Shown here one piece after another: positions 35,210 to 44,500 of a stretch of 64,000 nt of DNA. Numbering within the stretch: position 1 is the first letter of the stretch; each line of letters begins with the position of its first letter. The notes under the pieces are model-generated. The model was not told the DNA's origin. It searched no databases and saw only the letters and a list, made by a program, of their open reading frames with translations. This DNA comes from Chitinophagaceae bacterium (lineage in GTDB: Bacteria; Bacteroidota; Bacteroidia; Chitinophagales; Chitinophagaceae), in assembly GCA_017307755.1 (NCBI GenBank), contig JAFKGQ010000005.1, positions 124,001-188,000 on the forward strand, written 5' to 3'. A program made the position numbers and the translations under genes.

Positions 35210-35929
35210 TTAAGCCGCCTGTGTACTGATGTATCTCACCAGGCTACGCTTGGCAATGGGCAGGAGTGTTTCGTCCACGGGGAACTTCAATTCAGTCTCG
35301 ATGGAGTAAACGGCCGGATTGGGAAGCGATGTATTTACACGGATAAGCTCGGCCTTGATATTTTCATATGTATTGACGATGTTGCGTGTCCAGCTGTCGA
35401 TGTATTCGGTGCGAATGCTGCGATAGCGCTCGTCATGTTTTTCAAAAAAGCTCAACCTGTATTGATAGACGCGGGTGTCGGAATAACTCCCTTCGCTGAG
35501 GAAAAAGTATCCTTCATGATTGTCCAGGGGGATCAATCCTACCGGAAAGATGGTCAGCTTGTCTTCCACAAATTCATAGATCTCGGTGCCGCTGCTGATG
35601 GCATTCTTCATCTTCTGGGACGCGTAATTGATGATGTCTTCCAATTCCTGCATCAGTTCGTCATCTTCGATGAGCAATTCGTACAGCACCTGGAGCTTTT
35701 CGAGCTGTACACCCGTCAGTTTTTTTGGGAACTGTTCCTGGAGGTACTTTTTGTTTTCCCGGAAAGCCACGAGGTTATTGTAGTGGAAGATAATATCGGA
35801 CAGCTGCGGATAGAGCTTATTCTGCGAGAAGTGTTGGTGGATCTCCTGAAGATAAGCCAGCAGGGTGTATTTCTTTAATTCGAAATCTATATACCCATCT
35901 GCAAACCAAGTTTCGGATAGTGTCTTCAT
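35210..35929 (-). CDS. Conserved hypothetical protein (Bacteroidota type)
   Basis: The 239 residues have no signal peptide or membrane helix and look cytoplasmic and largely helical in the first half (LLAYLQEIHQHFSQNKLYPQ, LQVLYELLIEDDELMQELED). The second half is more beta-like (VGLIPLDNHEGYFFLSEGSY). No domain was recognised. The good codon use and the length argue for a real gene. Its neighbours (E2 subunit, CinA) are housekeeping genes on the same strand, 106 bases away. Confidence 0.75.
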   Translation of the reverse strand: MKTLSETWFADGYIDFELKKYTLLAYLQEIHQHFSQNKLYPQLSDIIFHYNNLVAFRENKKYLQEQFPKKLTGVQLEKLQVLYELLIEDDELMQELEDIINYASQKMKNAISSGTEIYEFVEDKLTIFPVGLIPLDNHEGYFFLSEGSYSDTRVYQYRLSFFEKHDERYRSIRTEYIDSWTRNIVNTYENIKAELIRVNTSLPNPAVYSIETELKFPVDETLLPIAKRSLVRYISTQAA

Positions 35930-36035
35930 CGGACGTCCTTTTAATGAATATACAAAAAAGCCCTGGCAAAAACTACACCCATATCGTTAATATTTTAACG
36001 ATAAAACGGTCTTTTAAGTATGTCCGGAAAGGTTC

Positions 36036-37394
36036 CTACAATTCGCGATCCGGCGGGAAGCGTTCCAGTTCATTGGCAACGGCGGTCAAGAAGGTGGCTC
36101 CCAGGCTGCCGTCTACGATGCGGTGATCGTAGGAAAGGGATAAGTACATCATATGACGGATGCCGATGGCGTCGCCGTCAGGCGTCTCCAGTACTACCGG
36201 TCTTTTTTTGATGGCGCCGACGGCCAGGATGGCTACCTGGGGTTGATTGATGATCGGAGTGCCCATCAGGCTTCCAAAAGTACCGACATTGGTCATGGTA
36301 AAAGTACCGCCCTGGGTATCTTCCGGCCGCAGTTTGTTCTGCCGTGCGTTTTCCGCCAGTGCATTCACCTGCCGGGCCAGGCCTGTCAGGTTGAGCTGAT
36401 CGGCCTGACGTATCACGGGCACGATCAGATTGCCACTGGGCAGAGCAGTAGCCATGCCGATGTTGATGTCTTTTTTTATGATGATCCTGGTACCGTCAAC
36501 AGAGCTGTTGACAAGTGGATATTTCTTGATACAGTGTACGATGGCTTCTATGAACAAAGGAGTGAAGGTGAGTTTTGTACCTTCTCTTTTTTCAAATTCC
36601 TTTTTTACTTTATCCCTCCAATGCACCAGGTTTGTGACGTCGGCCTCGGTGAAGCTTGTGACGTGAGGACTGGTGTGCACGCTATGTACCATATGGTCGG
36701 CGATCAACCGGCGCATCCTGTCCATTTCCATGATCTCCACATTGCCGGAGGGCAGCGGTGTAACGGTTGAAGTGGTAGTACCTATAATAGGGTTGGGGGC
36801 GGCGACGGGTGTATAAGTCTGAGGAGCGGATGTCACTTTGGGAGGTGACTGGATGGGTTTGCCTGTTCTCCTGCCTTCCACATACTGCAGGATATCTTTT
36901 TTTGTGACCCGTCCTTCATTACCGCTGCCCGGGATATTTTCCAACTCATGGAGGGCTACCCCTTCGCTGGCGGCTATGTTTAATACCAGCGGCGAGTAAA
37001 AACGATTGGCTGGAATGACATCGGCGGCGGGATGGCCATTGGTTTTTGGGGTGGTCTGGGTTACGACCGCTGCCGGTTCGGGACGGACTACGGGCTCCTT
37101 ACGTGCAACCGGGGGTTCTGTCACCGGTGCGGCCGGGCTGTTGCCTGCCATGGCGCCTGTACGTATACGGGCGATGACAGAGCCGACCGGAACTACATCA
37201 TTGGTCTGAAAAAGAACCTCTTCCAGGACACCTTCGGCGGTGGAAGGGACTTCAGAATCCACCTTATCAGTGGCAATCTCCAACAGGCTTTCATCTTGCT
37301 TTACGGCATCACCGGGTTGTTTAAGCCACTTCAGGATAGTGGCTTCCATGATACTTTCACCCATTTTTGGCATCACCAGGTCAACAAGAGGCAT
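36036..37394 (-). CDS. 2-oxo acid dehydrogenase E2 component (dihydrolipoamide acyltransferase)
   Basis: The 452 residues show the standard order. A lipoyl domain at 1-80 has Lys44 (EIATDKVDSEVPS) as the lipoylation site. A Pro/Val/Thr linker follows, then a peripheral subunit-binding domain at about 130-170 (YSPLVLNIAASEGVALHELE, GRVTKKDI). The catalytic domain ends in SYDHRIVDG with His424 and Asp428. It moves acyl groups to CoA in a pyruvate, branched-chain or 2-oxoglutarate dehydrogenase complex; which one cannot be decided, since E1 and E3 are not adjacent. Confidence 0.92.
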   Translation of the reverse strand: MPLVDLVMPKMGESIMEATILKWLKQPGDAVKQDESLLEIATDKVDSEVPSTAEGVLEEVLFQTNDVVPVGSVIARIRTGAMAGNSPAAPVTEPPVARKEPVVRPEPAAVVTQTTPKTNGHPAADVIPANRFYSPLVLNIAASEGVALHELENIPGSGNEGRVTKKDILQYVEGRRTGKPIQSPPKVTSAPQTYTPVAAPNPIIGTTTSTVTPLPSGNVEIMEMDRMRRLIADHMVHSVHTSPHVTSFTEADVTNLVHWRDKVKKEFEKREGTKLTFTPLFIEAIVHCIKKYPLVNSSVDGTRIIIKKDINIGMATALPSGNLIVPVIRQADQLNLTGLARQVNALAENARQNKLRPEDTQGGTFTMTNVGTFGSLMGTPIINQPQVAILAVGAIKKRPVVLETPDGDAIGIRHMMYLSLSYDHRIVDGSLGATFLTAVANELERFPPDREL

Positions 37395-37448
37395 AATGAT
37401 ATATCGGTTTTAAAATGTAGAGATTATTTACAGGGTGCGGATCAGGGC

Positions 37449-37456
37449 CAAAGGTA
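37449..37456 (-). promoter_or_regulatory. Promoter -7 box for the E2 gene
   Basis: TACCTTTG on the minus strand matches TAnnTTTG exactly and lies 55 bases upstream of the ATG. A TTGG sits 17 bases further upstream, slightly closer than usual. Confidence 0.55.
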
Positions 37457-37488
37457 TGTAAATATTTGGTATCCAACCTATCCAACCG

Positions 37489-38745
37489 TCAGTCGTCGGA
37501 CAGGATGAATTTTCTCAACAGATTCATGGCATTTGTTGCAGTTAATTCAATATTCCGGAGCCTGTCAAACCGGAACCAGAATCGTTGGGTGGAAATCCTT
37601 TGATGGTTTCCAACAGCCACCCAGGCAGTACCTACGGGTTTTTCCGGGCTTCCGCCATCCGGCCCCATAATACCGGAGGTCACCACTACATAGTCTGTAC
37701 CCAGGGTGGCCAGGGCGCCTGCTGCCATTTCGCGAACCGTTTCCTCGCTGACGGCCCCTACGGTGGTCAGGGTGGCGGCGTTGACGCCCAGTACTTCTTC
37801 CTTCACTTCATTTGCATAACTAACGACGCTGCCTTTGAAATATTGGCTGGAGCCGGGAATGGAGGTGATCAGATGGGCAATATAGCCTCCCGTGCAGCTT
37901 TCGGCCGTACCTACAGTCTTTCCCCGGGTCTTCAGAAGCTTACCCAGGGCCTCCTGCAGGGTGAGGTCCTCGTCTATGACCATCCATTCGGCCGTCAGTT
38001 GTCGCATTTTGGCGAATTGTTCATCCAGCTCTTTGTTCATAGCGGCGGCGTCTTCGCCTTGTATGGTGAGCCGCAGCCGTACCATCCCATAATTAGGCAG
38101 GTAGGCCAGCCGGATATATGGCGGAAGTGCCGTTTCGAAGGCTGAAATATGTTCTGCCAAAAAAGATTCTCCAATACCTGCTGTCAGCAAAGTGCGGTGG
38201 GCTATGAATGGCAGGTGGAACTTTTCCCTTATAGCCGGCAGTATGGCATCTGTCATCATGCCTTTCATCTCATGCGGCACACCGGGCATGGAGACAAAGA
38301 TCTTACCTGCTTTTTCAAACCACATGCCCGGCGCCGTGCCTCTTTTGTTGGGGATCACGGTGCATACATCGGGTACTTCGGCCTGTCTGAGGTTGCGTTC
38401 GATCATCGGGCGCTGCAATATCTTTTCGAAAATGTGTTTTACATTGGCCAGGGCTCCCTCGTCCACCACCATTTTACCGCCAAAGTATTCATTCAGCAGT
38501 GGTTTGGTGATATCGTCGGCCGTAGGGCCCAATCCTCCTGTAATCAGTATGATCTGCGATTGCGCCGACTCGTCGTTGAGCGCCTTCCAGATATCTTCCC
38601 ATACATCCCCGACGGCCAGGCGGTGCCGGACCCATATACCGGATTTGTTCAACTCCTGCGCCATCCAGGCGCTGTTGGTGTCTATTACCTGTCCGATCAA
38701 TAGCTCATCTCCAATGGTGATTATACTTGCTGTCAGTTTTTCCAT
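37489..38745 (-). CDS. cinA: CinA family competence/damage-inducible protein (NMN amidohydrolase)
   Basis: The 418 residues have an N-terminal molybdopterin-binding-like domain (ITIGDELLIGQVIDTNSAWM, ITGGLGPTADDITKP, MPGVPHEMKGMM). The C-terminal PncC-type domain starts near 260 (VGTAESCTGGYIAHLIT, GSVVSYANEVKEEVLGV, GPDGGSPEKPVGTAWVAV). CinA recycles nicotinamide mononucleotide by deamidation and has ADP-ribose pyrophosphatase activity in some species. It is upstream of the E2 gene on the same strand, 94 bases apart, with a separate promoter between. Confidence 0.93.
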   Translation of the reverse strand: MEKLTASIITIGDELLIGQVIDTNSAWMAQELNKSGIWVRHRLAVGDVWEDIWKALNDESAQSQIILITGGLGPTADDITKPLLNEYFGGKMVVDEGALANVKHIFEKILQRPMIERNLRQAEVPDVCTVIPNKRGTAPGMWFEKAGKIFVSMPGVPHEMKGMMTDAILPAIREKFHLPFIAHRTLLTAGIGESFLAEHISAFETALPPYIRLAYLPNYGMVRLRLTIQGEDAAAMNKELDEQFAKMRQLTAEWMVIDEDLTLQEALGKLLKTRGKTVGTAESCTGGYIAHLITSIPGSSQYFKGSVVSYANEVKEEVLGVNAATLTTVGAVSEETVREMAAGALATLGTDYVVVTSGIMGPDGGSPEKPVGTAWVAVGNHQRISTQRFWFRFDRLRNIELTATNAMNLLRKFILSDD

Positions 38746-39009
38746 CCTGTAAAGTTGGATAATTCAAAAAAAAATATAAATTTAGGGCATTATGGAATTC
38801 GGACAATAAACCCCCGGTTCATCCTGTTGTCCGGCATTAAGTTATTGTTATACTGTTTTCAGCATCGTGTCATAATCTTACCTATTATTAATTTTGACAC
38901 ATCCACCGGGAGTGGTGTCCTGGTGTAGTTGCCCCAGATCCAATATCATCTGAAGACCGGCAGGTCCCGCGTATTAGTTTGTTTAACCATCTCCTCAAAT
39001 CAACGCGTC

Positions 39010-39537
39010 ATGAAAAATCGCTTTTTCAGTGCACCATGGATTGTCATCCTGGGCCTTTGCCTTATTTATGTATCCTGCAGTAAGAACCATGATCAGCCTG
39101 CAAAATCAGAGAAGTACAAGATCGTCACCGGCACCTGGCATCAATCGGATATTGTGCTCAGCGTTACTGTTACCAAGAAGATAAACGGAACAAAATACAC
39201 ATTTCCCGCAGGCACCAGTATGATCACCAACCCTTATATGGCGGCATTTGGCGTAGCTCCACTTTTTGCCCCGACGAAACAAAATATCTATAATTTTACG
39301 GACAGCGGAGGGTACCGGATCGACGGCGTCACGAACCTGATCCTTCCGGTGGCAGGCAACAAAGGCAACTGGAGTCTGGATGTATATGATGCTGTGTTGA
39401 AGCTGACCACGCCTGACAAGGTGGATGATCCTCACTGGATCGCCGGCGTTGCCAGCGACTCTCTGGCGTTGTCCCTGACGGTAGATATCCCGGGGCTCGG
39501 TACGGCCCCGCTGACACTCATCCTCAAACGATCCTGA
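39010..39537 (+). CDS. Hypothetical lipoprotein, possibly lipocalin-like
   Basis: The ATG at 39010 gives 175 residues with the leader ending LIYVSC, a lipobox. The mature part begins ITGTW-like (YKIVTGTWHQSDIVL) and alternates beta-type segments, ending PGLGTAPLTLILKRS. The GTW start is reminiscent of lipocalin-like Bacteroidota lipoproteins, but that is weak. It sits 2 bases upstream of the second ECF sigma gene, so both are in one transcript. Confidence 0.7.
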   Translation: MKNRFFSAPWIVILGLCLIYVSCSKNHDQPAKSEKYKIVTGTWHQSDIVLSVTVTKKINGTKYTFPAGTSMITNPYMAAFGVAPLFAPTKQNIYNFTDSGGYRIDGVTNLILPVAGNKGNWSLDVYDAVLKLTTPDKVDDPHWIAGVASDSLALSLTVDIPGLGTAPLTLILKRS

Positions 39538-39539
39538 AC

Positions 39540-40145
39540 TTGCCGACAGACCGACTATACTGCGAAAATGAGCTACTGCCGCTGATTGCGGCCGGGGATG
39601 AGCAGGCCTTTGGCAGGCTGTATCACCAGACCAATGCGGGATTGTACAATGCGGTGATGATTTATGTCAAAGACCCGCAGACGGCGCGTGAGATCGTGCA
39701 GCAGGTGTATATCAGGATATGGGACAGCCGCCATTTGTTGAACAATGTACGCAGCCTGAAAGATTATCTTTTTGTCCTCTCCCGCAATGCCGTGTTTGAT
39801 CATCTGAAACGACATACGGTGGAGATCAGGCATCTGGCGGAGCTTCGCAAGCTGACGTCCGTACTGGACGACCAGGTAATAAGTCATATACAGGAGCGGG
39901 AATGCGAGCTTTTGCTTCACCAGGCTGTCGCGGGGTTGCCCCGCCGGCAGCGGGAGGTATATCTGTTGGCATCCGAGGAGGAAATGAGCTATGATAAGAT
40001 TGCCGCCCGTATGCGGGTGTCCAGGCTGACGGTCAAAAGACATTTGGAGCTTGCCCGCCGGCAAGTCCGCAAGTATATGCACCATTACCTGCATCATGAG
40101 GCGTTGCTGCCCCTGCTGATCTTTTTTTCCACGTTGCTTCCGTGA
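39540..40145 (+). CDS. RNA polymerase sigma-70 factor, ECF subfamily (FecI-like)
   Basis: The 201 residues show region 2 (AFGRLYHQTNAGLYNAVMIY, EIVQQVYIRIWDSR, DYLFVLSRNAVFDHLKR) and region 4 (LPRRQREVYLLASEEEMSYDKIA, VSRLTVKRHLELARR), plus the short hydrophobic C-terminal tail. The start is a TTG, 2 bases after the lipoprotein stop. It is followed by FecR, an STN-type SusC and SusD, and then by three hydrolase genes that it probably also controls. Confidence 0.92.
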   Translation: MPTDRLYCENELLPLIAAGDEQAFGRLYHQTNAGLYNAVMIYVKDPQTAREIVQQVYIRIWDSRHLLNNVRSLKDYLFVLSRNAVFDHLKRHTVEIRHLAELRKLTSVLDDQVISHIQERECELLLHQAVAGLPRRQREVYLLASEEEMSYDKIAARMRVSRLTVKRHLELARRQVRKYMHHYLHHEALLPLLIFFSTLLP

Positions 40146-40239
40146 TGATAGTATGGATTAAAAAAAAATCTCTCTTCTATTGGGCCATTTGCTTTGGAGG
40201 CATGTCTTTACAGGGATATGCATCTTTTAATCGTTGTTT

Positions 40240-41430
40240 ATGAGCAGGGAGCGATTTGAATACCTTTTGGGACTTTATAAGTCCGGTGGATTGACGCAGG
40301 CGGAATGGGACGAATTGCGGGAAGCGATCCGGCAGGGCGTTTACGATCCCTTGCTGGAGAAGGATTTCCGGGCTTTGCTGGAAGAGGGAGGACGGCATGA
40401 GAGCTGGACAACCGAAGCGGAGAACGCCGTATGGCGTGGGATACAGCAAGGCCGGAGGTCTGGTAAGTCAAAGGTATCCAATATGCGGCGTCTGCTGGTA
40501 CGAGGAAGCGCCGTTGCTGCCAGCATAATTGTCTGTTTTGCACTGACCTGGAGGTTCCTGTCCCATATTCATCCGAATGCAAAGAAAGTGACTGCCGTTG
40601 CCAACAATGACGTTGCGCCCGGCGGCAACAAAGCGATCCTCACGCTGGGCAATGGCACGCAGATCATTCTCGACGGCCGGCAGGACGGCCGGATCGCCCG
40701 GCAGGGATCGACCTCTGTCCTCAAATTCAATGGAGTCATTTCTTATTCCCGGGATGCAGGGCGAATGCCTGCGGAAGGGGATGCCGGCACCTCATTATAC
40801 AATACGATCACTACCCCGAGAGGCGGGCAGTACGAACTGGTGCTTCCGGATGGCAGCCGTGTATGGCTGAACTCGGCCTCGTCCCTCCGATTTCCCACTG
40901 CTTTCAAAGGAACGCGGCGGGAGGTGGAGCTGAAAGGGGAAGGATATTTCGAAATAGAGAAGGATGCAGAGCGGCCGTTTGCCGTATCGGTGAACAATAT
41001 GAAGGTGCAGGTACTTGGTACGAGCTTTAACACCATGGCTTATCCCGACGAGCGAACGATAAATACAACACTGCTGGACGGCGCTGTCATTGTCGCGCAA
41101 GGGGATATGCAGAAGAAACTGGAGCCTGGCCAGCAGGCTGCCCTGGACAGTATCGGGCATCGTCTGTCTGTACGAAGGGTGGATATCCGGCAGGCTATTG
41201 CCTGGAAGACGGGACTGTTTGAATTTGATAACACGGACCTGGCTACCGTCATGCGTCAGGTAGCCAGATGGTATGATATAGAGGTGATATACCAGGCGAA
41301 CCCGGACAAGACGCTGCTGGGTGGGAGCATCAGCCGGAGTCTGAACCTGAAGGAAGTGCTCAGTCTGCTGGAAACCAATGGGATCAACCATTTTAAAATA
41401 GAGGGAAAAAAAGTATTTGTGCTACCGTAG
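40240..41430 (+). CDS. FecR family anti-sigma factor
   Basis: From the ATG at 40240 the protein has 396 residues: a cytoplasmic part with ERFEYLLGLYKSGGLTQAEW, a transmembrane helix at about 85-107 (AVAASIIVCFALTWRFL), a periplasmic FecR domain (TTPRGGQYELVLPDGSRVWL, FPTAFKGTRREVELKGEGYF) and a C-terminal DUF4974 segment (WYDIEVIYQANPDKTLLGGS). It anchors the preceding sigma factor to the membrane until the SusC transporter signals. Confidence 0.93.
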   Translation: MSRERFEYLLGLYKSGGLTQAEWDELREAIRQGVYDPLLEKDFRALLEEGGRHESWTTEAENAVWRGIQQGRRSGKSKVSNMRRLLVRGSAVAASIIVCFALTWRFLSHIHPNAKKVTAVANNDVAPGGNKAILTLGNGTQIILDGRQDGRIARQGSTSVLKFNGVISYSRDAGRMPAEGDAGTSLYNTITTPRGGQYELVLPDGSRVWLNSASSLRFPTAFKGTRREVELKGEGYFEIEKDAERPFAVSVNNMKVQVLGTSFNTMAYPDERTINTTLLDGAVIVAQGDMQKKLEPGQQAALDSIGHRLSVRRVDIRQAIAWKTGLFEFDNTDLATVMRQVARWYDIEVIYQANPDKTLLGGSISRSLNLKEVLSLLETNGINHFKIEGKKVFVLP

Positions 41431-41442
41431 CACCTGATAAAA

Positions 41443-41469
41443 GCCGGGAGTGCTACCAACACTCCCGGC
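41443..41469 (+). terminator. GC-rich hairpin in the fecR-susC gap (locus 2), attenuator-like
   Basis: GCCGGGAGT (41443-41451) and ACTCCCGGC (41461-41469) form a perfect 9-bp stem with a 9-base loop, 13 bases after the fecR stop. It lacks a T run, so it would act as a pause, RNA-stability element or protein-dependent terminator rather than a classical intrinsic one. It separates the regulatory genes from the transport and enzyme genes. Confidence 0.45.
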
Positions 41470-41563
41470 AGCAGCTGCAGAGGGACCGCGGCTGCGTTCG
41501 GGGACTATGTAACACAATAATCTGGCGGATCATATAATTACATCACCCCAACAATGCAAATCT

Positions 41564-44500
41564 ATGCAATTAAGGGCTCTTTGCAACCTCCTGTTCGCGA
41601 AGCGGAGGCTGTTATCCAAAATCTTTTTGTCGATGGTGTCGGGACCGGAGCAGTCCGGATATCCGGGTCTAAAAAAAGTTGTCCGTGTAATGAAACTCAC
41701 TGCTTGCTGGATGCTTGTATTTTGTCTGCAGGTAAGCGCCCGTAGTTTCTCTCAGAAGGTCACGCTTTCCGTAAGGAATGTGCCGTTGCAGACGGTGTTC
41801 CGGGAGATCACCCGGCAGACGGGTGTTTCTTTTGTATATAGGGAAGCGCTGCTGGAAGGCATCGATCCAGTGACGGTGCATGTGAAGGATGCGACTATTG
41901 AAGAGGCGCTCAATGCCTGTCTGAGGGATCGTCCGATAGGATATAAGCTCATAGGAAAAAACATTGTTATCCGGAAGGAAGTCTCATCTGCAGGCGCTGT
42001 GGCATTGCCCGACTCGGTACAGTATGCGGAACCGCCACCCCGTGAGATCCGGGGGGTGGTCCGTACGGTCAACAATGCGCTTTTGGAAGGGATCACGGTT
42101 ACGGAGAAAGGTACGAACAATGCTACCACTACCCGGCTGGACGGCAGCTTCCGGCTGAGAGTGGCGGGGTCTGACGCTGTACTGGTATTCAGCTCCATCG
42201 GCTTCAAGACGGTGGAGATCGCGCTCAACGGCCGTATGCAGGTGGAAGTGATCCTGGAGACGTCTTCCCAGGAGCTGTCCGGTGTGGTGGTGACGGCCCT
42301 GGGTATCACGAGGGCGCGCAAGTCGCTGGGCTATTCGGTGGAGGAAGTGGGAGGACAGGAATTCACCCGGGTGTCCCAGGAGAATATCCTCAATGGAATG
42401 TCGGGTAAGATACCGGGTGTGACGATCAATGCTACGGGGGGTGCCGGATCTTCTGTAAGCATGATCATCAGAGGCGCCACCTCACTGTCCAGCGACAACC
42501 AGCCGCTGTTTGTTGTGGATGGGGTGCCTATCGTCAATACGCTGAATAATATCAGCCAGGTGGGTATCGACAACCGGGTAGATTACGGCAATGCGCTTTC
42601 CAGCATCAACCCTGAAGACATCGAGAGCGTCTCGGTACTCAAGGGACCCAGCGCCGCGGCACTCTATGGTTCCAGGGCGGGCAACGGGGTTGTCCTTATC
42701 ACTACCAAATCGGGACGCGCCTCCCGGAAGCTGACTGTTACGGCGACCTCCAGCACGGTGTTTGACATACCCTACAAATTCCTGAAATTCCAGCATAAAT
42801 ATGGATCGGGCCAATTTTCCGCCATTCCTGTTTCGGTGAGCGGTAACCTGCTGACCAATCCTTTTGGCAGTCTGATCCAGGAGAATGCGGGAGCTACCTA
42901 TGGCGCGGAACTGGACAGGGGATATAAGGAGGTGCAATGGAACAGTCCGCTGGACTCCAGCGGCAATCCTATCCCTGAACTGCTGGTGTCTCACCCCAAC
43001 AATATAAAGAACTTTGTGCAGACGGGGATCACTACTACCAATGGGATATCTGTTGCCAATAATAACGAGCAGATGTCCTACAGGCTGTCCTATGCGAATA
43101 TGTCCAACAGGGGTCTTATCCCGCATTCCGACCTTTACCGCAACAGTCTGAGTCTGAATACAGGATTGCGGGTGAACCGGAACTTCCGTCTCAGCACCAA
43201 TATCGATGTCAGCAGGAATAATTCCGACAACCGTCCTGCAGGCGAAAGGGGAACGAACCCGCTTCAATGGGCTTATAATGTCTCTCCGCATACAGATATC
43301 CGTGACCTTCAGCAGTATTGGATGCCGGGCCAGGAGGGGATACAGCAGCGCTCGCAGTACAAAGGCGCCTATAACAACCCCTATTTTCTGGCAAACGAGG
43401 TGCGGAACAGCTTTGTCCGGGATCGTTTGTTTGGGAATGTCCGGGCCGACTGGCAGTTGTCACCTTCTTTCAGCCTGATGGCCCGTTATGCGCTGGATAC
43501 TTATAGCGAAAAACGGGAAATGAAGATCGCGCAAAGCTATACAGACGACCCCGGAGGCGCTTATGGCATCATCGATCTAAAAAATTTCGAGAGCAATGCA
43601 GACTTCCTCCTTACCTACAAAAAGGAATGGAACGATCTCAGTCTTTCGGTGTCCGTGGGCGGCAACACCCGTTATCAGAAGGCCTCCAATGTGACGACGG
43701 CTACGAAGGATGGCACAGGTCTGATCGTACCGGGCGTGTTCTCTATCCAGAACATACTGCCTGACAACCTGAATTATTCCAGTTATCTGTCGGAAAAAGG
43801 CGTGAACAGCATTTACGGTCTGCTGAACCTGGGCTATAAGGATATGATCTTTTTAGATATCACGGACAGGAATGACTGGTCCAGTACCCTTCCCCGTGCG
43901 CAACCCTATTATTACCCTTCGGCCTCGCTGAGCTTGTTGGTAAATGAGATAGCGGGCATCAAATCGCCGGCGATCAGCCTGATCAAGCTGAGAGGAGGCA
44001 TTGCCCAGGCAGGCAATGATGCCGGGCCCTACCAATTGCAGTCGGTGCTTACCAATGCGGGGTCCTGGAGCGGGATCCCCCGGCTGACCACATCGGGCAC
44101 CATGCTCAACCCGGACCTTAAACCGGAAATAGCCACTTCGTACGAAGCGGGGCTTGACGTCAATCTGTTCAGGAACCGTCTGCGTTTTGCGGCCACCTAT
44201 TATATGGTGGAGAATAAAAACCAGATCTTTAGCACGAAGACGCCGCCCTCGTCGGGCTTTTCTTCGAAGAATATCAATGCCGGGCTGCTTCGCAGCAAGG
44301 GTATCGAACTGTCACTCGGAGGCACTCCCGTCCAGGGCAGGAACTGGAGGGTTGATGTCAATGCGAACTTCACCCGCAGCCGTACACGGATCATCAAGCT
44401 TTCGGACGACCTGCCGTATTATACCTTGTGGACGGATGGCAAGGGCGGAGCATGGACTTATGTCGGAGATGAGATCGGGGATATCTACGACGCAAAGATG

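Noticed and set aside
35983..36002. ATCGTTAA/TTAACGAT hairpin as terminator of the E2 gene
   Set aside because: The stem is short and AT-only in part, and no U run follows on the minus strand.
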